Origin: Roseibium marinum
Lineage (GTDB): Bacteria > Pseudomonadota > Alphaproteobacteria > Rhizobiales > Stappiaceae
Direction: 5' to 3'
Assembly (NCBI RefSeq): GCF_002906165.1
Contig: NZ_PPCN01000001.1
Location: 124,001 to 188,000, forward strand
DNA length: 64,000 bases
How positions within the stretch are numbered: position 1 is the first letter of the stretch; each line of letters opens with the position of its first letter. The notes under the pieces were generated by a model. It saw only the letters and a program-made list of their open reading frames with translations. It ran no database searches and was not told the origin of the DNA. Below are positions 26,882 to 36,276 of the stretch, piece after piece. Both the position numbers and the translations under genes were made by a program.

Positions 26882-27685
26882 ATGAGCGTTTTGACCTTCG
26901 CCTTGGTGTTCTCGCTTGGCGCATTCCTGCAACTGACCCCTGCTGCGCTCGCGGATTCCGAACTCAAAGTCGTCGGTACCGGTGACGGCCTTGAAATGCT
27001 TCAGGAGATTGGCAACGGTTTTTCGGCTGCTTATCCCGCTATTGAGTTGTCGATCCCCCCGAGCATCGGCTCCGGGGGTGGAATTGCGGCGGTCAGCTCC
27101 GGTACGGAGCGGCTCGGCCGGGTCGCCCGGCCTCTGAAGGACAGCGAAGTTCAATACGGTCTGATCTACCTGCCGATCGCCAGAATTCCGAGTGCTATTT
27201 TCACCCATCCCTCTTCCGGGATTAAAGGCCTGACAAGTGAAGAACTCGTAAAAATCTATACCGGTGAAATTACAAACTGGTCGGAACTGGGTGGCGCGGA
27301 CCTGCGGGTGCGCGTCGTTCGGCGGGAGGACGCCGACAGCACGCTGCAGGTCTTGCGCGGATCGATGCCCGGCTGGAAAGACCTGGAGTTCTCGCCGCGT
27401 TCCAAAACGGCGCTTACCACGCAGGACGCCATTTCAAGCGCTCGCGAGGTTGAAGGGGCCATCGCATTCGGCCCCTATTCCCTTCCTCTTGAGGAGGGGC
27501 TTGTCGTTCTTGAGATCGATGGACATCATCCGACAGACGACAGCTATCCAAGTGCCGTGACGCTGGCTCTGATCTACAAAGACGGCACCATGGATGCCCA
27601 GATGGAGGAATTCATCGACTACGCTCAGTCCGATCAGGCGCGGGGCCAGATCCGGGACTTTGGCGGCGTACCCGTTCCGAAATAA
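26882..27685 (+). CDS. Periplasmic phosphate-binding-like (PstS/PBP-like) protein
   Basis: A 267-residue secreted protein with signal peptide (residues about 1-25, cleavage after ALA) and a PBP-like fold: VVGTGDGLEMLQEI, SIGSGGGIAAVSSGTERLGRVARPL, and LTSEELVKIYTGEITNWSELGG, the last a hallmark of PstS-like proteins. A GTG at 26873 is an alternative start, but AGGTGG is correctly spaced for the ATG at 26882. No Pst permease genes are nearby. The gene ends 8 bp before a membrane GGDEF-EAL gene, so it may act as a periplasmic sensor or ligand module for that protein rather than in transport. Confidence 0.88.
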   Translation: MSVLTFALVFSLGAFLQLTPAALADSELKVVGTGDGLEMLQEIGNGFSAAYPAIELSIPPSIGSGGGIAAVSSGTERLGRVARPLKDSEVQYGLIYLPIARIPSAIFTHPSSGIKGLTSEELVKIYTGEITNWSELGGADLRVRVVRREDADSTLQVLRGSMPGWKDLEFSPRSKTALTTQDAISSAREVEGAIAFGPYSLPLEEGLVVLEIDGHHPTDDSYPSAVTLALIYKDGTMDAQMEEFIDYAQSDQARGQIRDFGGVPVPK

Positions 27686-27693
27686 CTTCAAGA

Positions 27694-30591
27694 ATGAGCA
27701 TGATACGTCATTCGTCCCTTCTTTGGCATTATACCTACGGTGCTGTTTTCACGGCGCTATGCGCGTTTGCCGGACTGATCGGGCTTGTGGCTTATCAGCT
27801 TGAGGGCAGCATGGCCCGCCAGGAGACCGAACTGCTGCAGCTGTCGCAGTCCCGTCTGCAGGAAAAACTGTCGGCCGATGTGGAACTCGCAGGAACGCGG
27901 CTGGAATTTCTTTTTCAGGACAGGTACCGCCGGCTGAATTCGATCGCCGAGCGGGTCGACACCGCGAAAGCCATCGCGTCCAGGAATGTCGTCGCCATGT
28001 CCGAACTGCTCGGTCCGGCCGCCGTATTGGCGGATGTTGACGGGATCATCGTTCTGGACGAGGAGGCAAGGGTCATCGGCGCCTCATCCTACAGCGCGGA
28101 TCTGGTGACATTGGGATCTAAGATCCAGGGCTTCAGTTTCTATCCCGAAATGGCCCGGTCGCTGAAGGTAAGTTTCCCCGGCGAGAAGCGCACGGTCTCG
28201 AAAATCCTTCCCATCGCCGACACGCAGGTGTTCGTCCCGGACGAGACCGTCAACGCCGTATCGCAGATCATCTTCGTGCCGGTCTTTGACGACTTCGGAT
28301 ATGTGATCGGCGGGCTTCTGGCGCAGCGCTGGTTACGCCCGGAAGAAACCCTCCTTGCGGCGCTTGCCCAGATCAATGCCTTCGAACTGGCCATCGTCTA
28401 CGACGAGAGGATCATCTCGAGGGCGAATTTCGGCGGCACCGAATCCGATCTTGTCAGTTCGCCCGAAACGCCGAACCTGACGTCCAACGGTGAAAGGGTC
28501 ATCGAATGCGGCGTACCGGTTCTGCCGCTGTCGATATGCGCCCTGATGCCGATCGAGGCCCTGACGGAAACCCAGAATGAACTCACCAGGATCGGCATCG
28601 AGGAAGAGTCCAAGATGCTTAAATGGCTCTTTCTCTTCGGACTGCTGACCCTTGTCGCATTCGCGACCGTTGCCTTTCTTCTGGCCCGTCAGGTCACCCG
28701 TCCGCTGACAAACATAACTCGCGTGCTTTCCGGAATTGCCGACGGTGATTTCGAAAGCAAGGTGGTTGGTACCGAGCGCAGCGACGAAGTCGGCGATATC
28801 GCGCGCTCCGTTGTTTCCCTCCAGCGATCCGTCAAGGAACGGGACGCACTGCGCCTCAGGGTGAACGAGAAGAACCTGATCCTGAAATCGCAGGAAGCCC
28901 GGCTCCGCGAACAGAACGTCCTCTTCGATGCCGCTCTCAGCAATATGTCGCACGGTCTTTGCATGTTCGACGCGGCCGGCAAGCTGATCGTCTCGAACCA
29001 GCGCTACGCGGAACTTTTCGAACTGGAGCCGGGCGGGATCAGGCCAGGCATGACGGCGGCCGAACTCTCCGCATTCCAGAACGTCGAGACGCTCGAGCCG
29101 GAGAATCCGGGTTCCGCGGGCGCGCCATCCGCCCAGCGGAAGCCGTCTTCGGGAACGCAGAGCACGGAAATGGTGAAAATCCGCTCCGGCCGGATCGTTC
29201 TGACCACGCGCCAGCCGCTGTCCGACGGTGGCTGGGTGGCGATCTCGGAAGACATTACCGAGCGACAGGAAGCCCGCGACCGGCTGGCCTATCTTGCCCG
29301 CCACGACATCCTGACCCAACTGCCGAACAGAATAGAATTCCGCGACCGGAAGCAGGCGCTTCTCAAACGGCAGCAGGTTGAAGGAGGAGAGTTCGCGATC
29401 CTTTGTCTCGACCTCGATGAATTCAAGACCGTCAACGATTCCCTCGGCCACCCCATTGGCGACGAACTGCTGCGCCAGGTGGCGGCCCGGCTGAAGGCGC
29501 TGGCGAGCGGCAGCGAAATTGTCGTTCGTCTCGGCGGCGACGAATTCGCGATCCTGACCGGACTGCCTTCCCAGGTGCAGGAGATCGACGAGCTCGCCCA
29601 GACGATCATCTGGGAATTGTCTCAGCCGTTCCAGATCGCCGATCATGAGATCGTCATCGGCGTGAGCATCGGGATCTCGCTTGCCAGGGGAGACGGCACG
29701 GCGGGTGACGAGCTGTTCAAACAGGCCGATCTGGCGCTTTACAGGGCCAAGGAAGACGGACGCAATATCTATCGCTTCTTCGAAGCCGACATGGGCGTCG
29801 CGGTGAAAGACCGGCGTGAGCTGATCACCGATCTTCGCAATGCGGTCGGTAATGGCGAACTTGAACTCTATTTCCAGCCGCAATACTGCCTTCGGAGTTT
29901 CTCGATTTCCGGGTTCGAGGCCCTTGTCCGCTGGAACCATCCCACCCGAGGGCTTGTATCTCCCGCGGATTTCATTCCGCTTGCCGAGGACACCGGCCTG
30001 ATCAACCCGCTGGGGGAATGGGTTCTGCAGGAAGCCTGCCGCATCGCGGCGGACTGGCCGCAGCACCTGCGGGTGGCCGTGAACCTGTCGCCGCGGCAGC
30101 TGCGCGGTCACGCTTTCGGTCCAGTGCTGATCGAAAGCCTCGCCAGATCGGGACTGCGGGCGGAGCGCCTGGAACTGGAAGTGACGGAAGGTGTTCTCCT
30201 CACCGACTCCGATGATGTCCTGAACGCCCTGCATCAGGCCAAGTCCCTGGGGGTCAAGGTATCGATGGACGATTTCGGAACGGGGTATTCCTCCCTCAGC
30301 TACCTCCGGCGCTTCCCGTTCAACAAGATCAAGATCGATCAGTCCTTCGTCAGGTCGATGGCCTATTCCGATGACTCCATTTCCATCGTGAAGGCGATTA
30401 TCGGGCTGGCACAAGATCTCGATATGTCGACGACCGCCGAGGGGGTGGAAACCAAGGAATTGCTGGACATGCTGGTGGAAATCGGCTGCACCGAAGCGCA
30501 GGGTTATTACCTCGGTCGCCCCATGCCGGTTGCCGAAGCCCAGGAACTGATCTTCTCAGTTGACCAGGCGATATCGACGGCGGCCCAATAG
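27694..30591 (+). CDS. Membrane sensor with HAMP-PAS-GGDEF-EAL domains
   Basis: A 965-residue cyclic-di-GMP enzyme. Order: a first membrane helix (about 13-35), a periplasmic sensor region (about 36-305), a second helix (about 309-331), HAMP (to about 385), coiled coil, a PAS-like domain (about 415-525), GGDEF (canonical RLGGDEF at about 612-618) and EAL (EALVRW at about 742-747, and DDFGTGYSSLSYL). Both catalytic domains keep their signature residues, so synthesis and hydrolysis are both possible. The PBP-like gene 8 bp upstream suggests that periplasmic ligand binding controls the output. The signal is unknown. Confidence 0.94.
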   Translation: MSMIRHSSLLWHYTYGAVFTALCAFAGLIGLVAYQLEGSMARQETELLQLSQSRLQEKLSADVELAGTRLEFLFQDRYRRLNSIAERVDTAKAIASRNVVAMSELLGPAAVLADVDGIIVLDEEARVIGASSYSADLVTLGSKIQGFSFYPEMARSLKVSFPGEKRTVSKILPIADTQVFVPDETVNAVSQIIFVPVFDDFGYVIGGLLAQRWLRPEETLLAALAQINAFELAIVYDERIISRANFGGTESDLVSSPETPNLTSNGERVIECGVPVLPLSICALMPIEALTETQNELTRIGIEEESKMLKWLFLFGLLTLVAFATVAFLLARQVTRPLTNITRVLSGIADGDFESKVVGTERSDEVGDIARSVVSLQRSVKERDALRLRVNEKNLILKSQEARLREQNVLFDAALSNMSHGLCMFDAAGKLIVSNQRYAELFELEPGGIRPGMTAAELSAFQNVETLEPENPGSAGAPSAQRKPSSGTQSTEMVKIRSGRIVLTTRQPLSDGGWVAISEDITERQEARDRLAYLARHDILTQLPNRIEFRDRKQALLKRQQVEGGEFAILCLDLDEFKTVNDSLGHPIGDELLRQVAARLKALASGSEIVVRLGGDEFAILTGLPSQVQEIDELAQTIIWELSQPFQIADHEIVIGVSIGISLARGDGTAGDELFKQADLALYRAKEDGRNIYRFFEADMGVAVKDRRELITDLRNAVGNGELELYFQPQYCLRSFSISGFEALVRWNHPTRGLVSPADFIPLAEDTGLINPLGEWVLQEACRIAADWPQHLRVAVNLSPRQLRGHAFGPVLIESLARSGLRAERLELEVTEGVLLTDSDDVLNALHQAKSLGVKVSMDDFGTGYSSLSYLRRFPFNKIKIDQSFVRSMAYSDDSISIVKAIIGLAQDLDMSTTAEGVETKELLDMLVEIGCTEAQGYYLGRPMPVAEAQELIFSVDQAISTAAQ

Positions 30592-30618
30592 GGCGCCCGC
30601 TGTGTTCCGCTGAGTGAC

Positions 30619-31635
30619 CTAACCGGCCGTCGTGGATGTGAACTGCGTTGCCGCCTTCCGCAACAGGGCGCCGGCAAAAGCCAGCACGCCTTTGTCCTCT
30701 TCCGCGACATAAAACGGATCGGCGTAGAAGGTGGCCCCCGACTTGCGGGCAAGGTCCCGCATCGCTTCCACATGCGCCGGCGCGCCTGCCGAATAGATGA
30801 CATGGTCCGGGGTCAGGTCGCCGACAAGTTCGTGCGGACGCGCCGACAGCACGGTCTCGTCGTCGCCGTCGCTTGCCGTCAGCGAAATCGTAATGCCGCG
30901 ATTGCGCAGCCAGCGCACCGCGTCGCGCATGTAAAGACCGTCTCTGGTCCGGGCCCCGGCAACGATACGGATTTCCCGGCCTGGCTGACCCATGCTCGCG
31001 GCAACGGCAATGGACCATATCGGTGCGAACCCGGTCCCGGTCGAGGTCAGGAGAATCGGCTCCGGTTGCCGGCGCAGGAACGCGTTGCCGAAAGGACCGT
31101 GAAGCTTGACGCTGTGGCCCTTCTTGATGTCGGTTCCCAGTTTTGAGGAAACGGCGCTGTCCGGATAGACCTTGATGTGGAAGACGATGATGTCCAGTTC
31201 CGCATCCAGGTTGAGCGGTGTCGTCGGGCTGTAGTCCCGGGGCGGATAACCCGCGAATGTGGCCCGCAGATACTGGCCGGCAAGCCAGGTGACCGGCCGT
31301 GCCACGCGAATGCGGACTTCCAGATAGTCTTTCCTGACTTCGCGGATGGTTTCAACGATGCCTTTGGCGGTTTTCACCACTGGCACGGGGTCATAGGATA
31401 TTTCCGCATCGCCCGTGAGCACGGATATGCACCCGAGCACGGTGTCCTTTTCGCGCGTTCCCAGATCGTCGATCCCGCCGTTCAGCACACGAACCCGGCA
31501 GGTCTCGCACTGGCCCGAGCAGCAGTCGTGCGGGATGACGAGACGTCCCCCCAGACCGGCGTCGATCAGGGTATCCCCGACATTGGCCTTGATCTTCTTG
31601 CCGTTGATCGTGACGGTGCATGTGCTCTTTGACAT
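30619..31635 (-). CDS. 2Fe-2S ferredoxin-flavin oxidoreductase
   Basis: A 338-residue electron-transfer protein. Residues 1-90 are a plant-type ferredoxin domain with cluster ligands Cys38, Cys43, Cys46 and Cys69. This is followed by a ferredoxin-reductase-like FAD domain (PPRDYSPTTPL, about 135-145) and an NAD(P) domain (LTSTGTGFAPIWSI). The architecture matches reductases of mono- and dioxygenases. No oxygenase is adjacent; the neighbour in the same direction is a cytochrome b/ethylbenzene-dehydrogenase-like protein, 61 bp upstream. It may pass electrons between NAD(P)H and that membrane haem protein. This pairing is inference. Confidence 0.88.
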   Translation of the reverse strand: MSKSTCTVTINGKKIKANVGDTLIDAGLGGRLVIPHDCCSGQCETCRVRVLNGGIDDLGTREKDTVLGCISVLTGDAEISYDPVPVVKTAKGIVETIREVRKDYLEVRIRVARPVTWLAGQYLRATFAGYPPRDYSPTTPLNLDAELDIIVFHIKVYPDSAVSSKLGTDIKKGHSVKLHGPFGNAFLRRQPEPILLTSTGTGFAPIWSIAVAASMGQPGREIRIVAGARTRDGLYMRDAVRWLRNRGITISLTASDGDDETVLSARPHELVGDLTPDHVIYSAGAPAHVEAMRDLARKSGATFYADPFYVAEEDKGVLAFAGALLRKAATQFTSTTAG

Positions 31636-31667
31636 GTTTGGCGTGTCCGTGGTGTGAAGCGTGCCGG

Positions 31668-31715
31668 CCGGTTCAGTTGCCGGTTCAGTTGCCGGTTTAG
31701 TTGCCAGTTTTGTTG
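31668..31715. repeat. 12-bp tandem repeat (four copies) spanning a gene's stop codon
   Basis: Unit CCGGTTCAGTTG starts at 31668, 31680, 31692 and 31704; the last copy is diverged. The period is a multiple of three, so on the minus strand each unit reads Thr-Gly-Asn-stop. The third copy supplies the real TAA stop (31697-31699) of the cytochrome gene and the first two give in-frame TGA codons. The array probably arose by slippage at the gene end. Confidence 0.85.
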
Positions 31716-33490
31716 AACGTCAAACGCACCGGGCGCGAATGCCGTGTATGGCGGGTCTGATTGTGATCGAAGACCGACATCCACATGAACAGTCCGTCCT
31801 TCATGGCCAGATCCTTTTCGTAGCCTGTATCCATATCGCGGATGACTTCAAGCGTCCAATACCCGTCTTGCCATTTCGAGCCGCCCTGAAGGTCTGCCCG
31901 GTTGCCTGAATATTCGCCCTGGATCAGGACACCGGGAAGAACCGTGCCTACGGGAATTTCGGCGTCCTTGTCCAGCGAATAGGGAACGCTTTCTTCCTCC
32001 AGCATCCACCAATGTGCCCCCTGGTCCTCGCTGGTATTCACCGACAGGTCGATGTTTCCCATGAGGGCCGCCGTCTTCTTGTAGTCGATGGGAAGACGGC
32101 GGACGCCGACGGTGCCATGATAATGGGTCTCCGGATCGCCTATGTAGTTGTAGATGTAGAAGGCCTTGCCGTCATCCGAAGTGTAGCCGGCACTGTAACG
32201 GGCCTTGCCGGCCACCTGCGCTTCGGTCGGTTCGACGGGCGTGCCGAACCACATGTCGTCGACTTTGCCCAGCATGCCGCCGCGCGCGGCCTTCCACTGC
32301 CAGACATCGACCAGGCTGCCGTCGGTGGTGTAATGCAGGCCGCGCCCGTGAAAGGCCGCCGGTTTGTTGTCGAGCGGTTTGGGGCCCATATGCGTCGCAC
32401 CGCCACCGCCAAAGACGTCGCTGGTCGAAAAGGCCACGGAAAACTTGTCTTCATAGTAGGCCGTTTCGTCCGAGATATCCGCGCGGTTGTTCAGCATGCG
32501 CCAGCCGTCTTCGGTCTTGATGAGCGGGTGCCGTTTCAGCGAACGGGTAGGATCTTCCCAGCGAAAACCGAAGGCGATCTTGTCGCCGACCTGAACGGCG
32601 CGGATTTCGACGGTGGATACACCTGCGCCGTCGAGATTTGACCCCTGCTGGGTTTTGACAAACACAGGTTTGGCAGCCTGCCAGAGCGCATCGTCGAGAT
32701 TTCCGTCAAGCGTCGGCAATTCGTCCGCCCGGGCTACGACAAGGTCAGACCTTGTTCCGAAATCCAGCGTAACGGCGGCGGCGACGATCACCGCCCCGAG
32801 GGCGACGGCGATTGCAAGCGGACGCCGCGCCATGCCCGGATACCGGCGCAGGGACTGCGGTCGGAACAGCCGCAGAAGCTGCTCCAGTCCGCCATAGCAA
32901 TAATGAAGGACAACATGCGTGCCGATATAGGTCAGCACGACCACGGCCGCGGTAAAATGGACGGTCACCCAGATGCCGCCATACCCCATGTAGAGCAGGA
33001 CACCCGTGGCCGACAACGCGATGACGGAGGCGAACAGGATCCAGTAGGCGATGACGCTGACCGCCGCGATACGCAGCTTGTTGCTGGCGGGCAGGGTCAG
33101 GACGACTATTTTCTTGGAGGAAATCCGTCTTTTCAGACGCGCCAGTGACATATAGGCGGCATAGGCGAAGATAAGGGCCAGCACGAAGACGGCGGAGACA
33201 TAGTGCCAGGTCCAGATCTCGCCCTGGGGCAGAATTGGCTCGAACAGTTTGGAGAACCACGCGCCTTCCGCGTCGGCGGACAGTCTGAGGCCGGTCAGAA
33301 GGCTGACAAAGATGGCGGTCACAAGCGTCCAGTGGAGCAGGATGGTGCCAGGATCGCTGCGAACCGGTACCTTGCTGCTGGGCGGCCTGCCCGCGGTGGA
33401 GCGGCTGTCCTGCTGCGGTCTGGCTTGTGTTGACGATTGTGGCGGAGCCGTGAGGTCGAGGGGATGGTTTGTCACGTGGTCCGTCAACAT
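31697..33490 (-). CDS. Cytochrome b561-type membrane domain fused to ethylbenzene-dehydrogenase-like haem domain
   Basis: A 597-residue protein. After a polar N-terminus (about 1-45) comes a membrane domain with about four helices (48-225) and candidate haem histidines in LLHWTL, WTWHYVS, VHFTAAV and GTHVVLHYC. A further helix (about 224-246) anchors a C-terminal domain (about 255-590) resembling the haem-b gamma subunit of ethylbenzene/DMSO-reductase type II enzymes (LDGNLDDALWQAAKP, VAFSTSD, DGYWTLEVIRDM). No molybdenum subunit is nearby. It may move electrons between the quinone pool and a periplasmic haem. Family assignment by pattern; partner unknown. Confidence 0.82.
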   Translation of the reverse strand: MLTDHVTNHPLDLTAPPQSSTQARPQQDSRSTAGRPPSSKVPVRSDPGTILLHWTLVTAIFVSLLTGLRLSADAEGAWFSKLFEPILPQGEIWTWHYVSAVFVLALIFAYAAYMSLARLKRRISSKKIVVLTLPASNKLRIAAVSVIAYWILFASVIALSATGVLLYMGYGGIWVTVHFTAAVVVLTYIGTHVVLHYCYGGLEQLLRLFRPQSLRRYPGMARRPLAIAVALGAVIVAAAVTLDFGTRSDLVVARADELPTLDGNLDDALWQAAKPVFVKTQQGSNLDGAGVSTVEIRAVQVGDKIAFGFRWEDPTRSLKRHPLIKTEDGWRMLNNRADISDETAYYEDKFSVAFSTSDVFGGGGATHMGPKPLDNKPAAFHGRGLHYTTDGSLVDVWQWKAARGGMLGKVDDMWFGTPVEPTEAQVAGKARYSAGYTSDDGKAFYIYNYIGDPETHYHGTVGVRRLPIDYKKTAALMGNIDLSVNTSEDQGAHWWMLEEESVPYSLDKDAEIPVGTVLPGVLIQGEYSGNRADLQGGSKWQDGYWTLEVIRDMDTGYEKDLAMKDGLFMWMSVFDHNQTRHTRHSRPVRLTFNKTGN

Positions 33491-34282
33491 GGCCTCCTAA
33501 TCCGAACCGATTCACGTTCATGCGTTAAAACAGCGAATCATGACGGAAATACTACTAGAGAAGTCAATGATTAAGTCTAGAGAATAACATTTTGAGAAGA
33601 ATGTGAAGCAAAAATATGGGACGCAACTTTCAATAAACCTATCCGAGCGGTAGGGCGCATGCGTTAATATCACGAGAAAGTCCGGTGAGAATTAAATTCT
33701 CCTGCCTTCTTGTTATAGAAATATAGTATTTATTAATTATTCTTGATAGAAAGTCTTGAGAATATGTATCAGCCAATAATATTTCCCCGCCAAGCTGAAA
33801 AAATGCGACCGGGAAACTGCATAGTTTCGGAGTGGAATGAAATATCGGCATCGCGTAGGCGGCAATTTTGACAAGTTGAATTAGAAAATCAGTCTTATTT
33901 AATGTGATAGTATTTTCGGAAAAGGTAAATTTCCGTAAGGGAAGAGAAATTTGTTTTTCGAGACTCTTTATGGATTGCCGCGCTGGCGCATTTCGCCCGG
34001 AAGGGCCGGCCGGGCCTTGCAACATGTAATATCTGCGTCGGCAGAACGCCGCCGGCCGAACGGTTCCGTTGATTGATACAGGTCATATGCGCGCGAAAAT
34101 ATCCTGTTTAACCTCATGCGGGTTGACCGGCATTGATGGTTTGCCGGATCTGTTTGAGTGTAGAGACCTCAAGAACCCGCCTAAGATGGATTGCCGCTAA
34201 GTGGTGATAAAGGTTCCGAAACGCCTGATGTTCGATGCCGTTCACGCCCTTTATGTGTCCGTGACCTAATCCCCAGGGGGCG
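33491..34282. other. AT-rich intergenic region between cytochrome gene and V-ATPase operon
   Basis: About 790 bp between divergent transcription units. Low GC, especially 33540-33950. A 128-codon frame at 33639-34025 (minus) has no recognisable domain, no ribosome-binding site and odd composition, so it is not called. The left edge must carry the cytochrome promoter, the right edge the V-ATPase promoter. The third copy of the GTCCGTGACCT motif (34257-34267) lies 15 bp before the V-ATPase start. Confidence 0.5.
34257..34267. repeat. Copy 3 of the 11-bp motif (GTCCGTGACCT)
   Basis: Located just upstream of the V-ATPase subunit B ribosome-binding site (AGGGGG). Shares the preceding TTATG with the copy at 9247-9257. 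This places it in the 5' leader or promoter of the V-ATPase operon. Confidence 0.45.
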
Positions 34283-35653
34283 ATGATGCTGGTCTCCCAT
34301 AGCCGAATTATCGATATCGTCGGCGATATCATCCGGATTGCGGTGTCGTCCTCAAGGCCGGGGTCGGAGGGGCGCCCGTGTCTGGGCGATCTGGCGCTGG
34401 TGGATCCAGGCAACGGCAACACTTCTCTCGCGCAGGTCATCAATATTGACGGCGAAATGGTGTCCCTTCAGGTGAATTCCGGCACCAAGGGACTGGCGAA
34501 CAACGCTTCTGTCCGTTTTCTGGGCGAGCCGGCGAAGGTCACCTATTCGGGCAATATCCTTGGCCGGGTGTTCGACGGTGCCGGTCAACCCATCGACCGG
34601 GGGCCGGACCTTTCGAGCGATCCGTCCGTTCCGCTCGGCGGTCCTTCCGCCAACCCGATGAAGCGCGTTCTGGCCTCGCGCCTGATCCGCACCGACGTGC
34701 CGATGATCGATGTCTTCAATTGCCTGGTGGAAAGCCAGAAGATCCCGATCTTCTCCGTATCGGGCGAGCCCTACAATCCCTTTCTGGCGCGTATCGGAAT
34801 TCAGGCCGACGCCGATATCGTCGTCTTCGGCGGGCTTGGCCTGATTTTCGACGACTATGCCTTCTTCCGCAAACAGTTCGAGGACGCCGGTGTCTTTCCC
34901 CGCACGGTGATGTACATCAACCAGGCGTCCGATCCGGTGGTCGAGCGACTGCAGGTTCCGGACATGGTGCTGGCGGTTGCGGAGAAATTCGCGGTCGAGG
35001 AAGGCAAGCGCGTCCTTGTGCTGCTGACCGACATGACCGCCTTCGCGGATGCGCTGAAGGAAGTCTCCATCGCCATGGAGCGGGTCCCGGCGAACCGCGG
35101 CTATCCGGGCGATCTCTATTCCCAGCTCGCCCGCCGCTACGAAAAAGCCTGTGATTTCAAAGGGGCGGGCTCGGTCACAATCCTGACAGTCACAACCATG
35201 CCCGGCAATGATGTGACCCATCCCGTGCCCGACAACACCGGCTACATCACTGAGGGCCAGTTCTACCTGCACAGCGGCGTCATCGATCCCTTCGGTTCGC
35301 TCTCCCGCCTGAAGCAGCATGTGATCGGCAAGGTGACCCGCGAGGATCACAACCAGATCATGAATACCATGATCCGGTTTTATTCCGGGGCGCGGGACGC
35401 GGAACAGAAACAGTCGATGGCCTTCGAATTGTCGGACTATGACCGGCAACTGCTGAAATTCGGCGCCCTGTTCCGAGAGCGTTTCATGGATATCGAGGTG
35501 TCGAAACCGCTGGAGGAGGCGCTGGATCTGTGTTGGCGGACCCTGGCGGAATGCTTCGAACCCGACCAGCTTCTCATGAAGCAGGCGCTGATCGACAAGT
35601 ACCTTCCGGACAGGGCGCCGCCGGTGAAATCCGCTGACGGGGAGGCCGCCTGA
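34283..35653 (+). CDS. ntpB: V-type ATPase subunit B
   Basis: A 456-residue non-catalytic regulatory subunit of the V1 head. Family motifs include SGNILGRVFDGAGQPIDRGP, FSVSGEPYNPFLARIG, VVFGGLGLIFDDYAFFRK, LLTDMTAFADALKE, RGYPGDLYSQLARRYE and PVPDNTGYITEGQ. It lacks a Walker A lysine, as expected for subunit B. F-type beta and flagellar FliI are excluded by these motifs. It is the first gene of the operon in this window and overlaps subunit D by one nt. Confidence 0.96.
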   Translation: MMLVSHSRIIDIVGDIIRIAVSSSRPGSEGRPCLGDLALVDPGNGNTSLAQVINIDGEMVSLQVNSGTKGLANNASVRFLGEPAKVTYSGNILGRVFDGAGQPIDRGPDLSSDPSVPLGGPSANPMKRVLASRLIRTDVPMIDVFNCLVESQKIPIFSVSGEPYNPFLARIGIQADADIVVFGGLGLIFDDYAFFRKQFEDAGVFPRTVMYINQASDPVVERLQVPDMVLAVAEKFAVEEGKRVLVLLTDMTAFADALKEVSIAMERVPANRGYPGDLYSQLARRYEKACDFKGAGSVTILTVTTMPGNDVTHPVPDNTGYITEGQFYLHSGVIDPFGSLSRLKQHVIGKVTREDHNQIMNTMIRFYSGARDAEQKQSMAFELSDYDRQLLKFGALFRERFMDIEVSKPLEEALDLCWRTLAECFEPDQLLMKQALIDKYLPDRAPPVKSADGEAA

Positions 35654-36276
35654 TGGCAAGGCTGGCGCTCAACAAATCGTCCCTTGCCAGGGAAAGCGCG
35701 CAGCTGGCGGAGTATAATCGCTTCCTGCCTTCGCTGGAGCTCAAGCGCCTTCAGATCGTCGCGGAGCGTGCCAAGGCCAAGGATACGCTGAAGCGGCTGG
35801 ATGAGGAATATCGGCGGAGTTTCGATGACATCGCCGCATCGCTGCCGATGCTCGCCAACAGACTTGTGCCTCTCCAGGGCCTGGTAACGATCAGGAAGCT
35901 GGTCAGGGGAGAGCAGAATCTTTCCGGAACCATTTTGCCGACGCTTGAAGACGTCGAGCTCGAAACCAGACCCTATTCCCTGCTGGCACGCCCCCACTGG
36001 GTCGATCCTTATGTGAAGGGTATGCGGGACCTGTTGCGGCTGAGCCTGGAGCTTGAAGTCGCCACAGAGCGGGTGAAGCGTCTGCTGGAGGCGGAGGCCG
36101 TGATTTCGCGGCGGGTCAATCTGTTCGAGAAGGTGCTCATTCCGCAGGCTGCGCGCAACATCAGGAAAATCCGCATGGCCCTGGCGGATGCGGAGCGCGA
36201 CGCGGTGGTGCGCGCGAAGATCTCCAAACGCAAGACGGCCGCCCGCGCAGCCGGGGCAAGGATGGCCGAACTATGA
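35653..36276 (+). CDS. ntpD: V-type ATPase subunit D (central stalk)
   Basis: A 207-residue mostly helical protein. The N-terminus (LALNKSSLARESAQLAEYNRFLPSLELKR) and the C-terminal helix (RRVNLFEKVLIPQAARNIRKIR) match the antiparallel coiled coil of the rotor axle, equivalent to F-type gamma. It overlaps subunits B (one nt) and I (four nt). Confidence 0.94.
   Translation: MARLALNKSSLARESAQLAEYNRFLPSLELKRLQIVAERAKAKDTLKRLDEEYRRSFDDIAASLPMLANRLVPLQGLVTIRKLVRGEQNLSGTILPTLEDVELETRPYSLLARPHWVDPYVKGMRDLLRLSLELEVATERVKRLLEAEAVISRRVNLFEKVLIPQAARNIRKIRMALADAERDAVVRAKISKRKTAARAAGARMAEL

Noticed and set aside
28333..30414. 693-codon minus-strand frame
   Set aside because: Fully opposite the GGDEF-EAL gene, which has intact catalytic motifs; shadow frame.
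33639..34025. 128-codon minus-strand frame in the AT-rich gap before the V-ATPase operon
   Set aside because: No ribosome-binding site, no domain, mixed composition across a GC shift; treated as non-coding.
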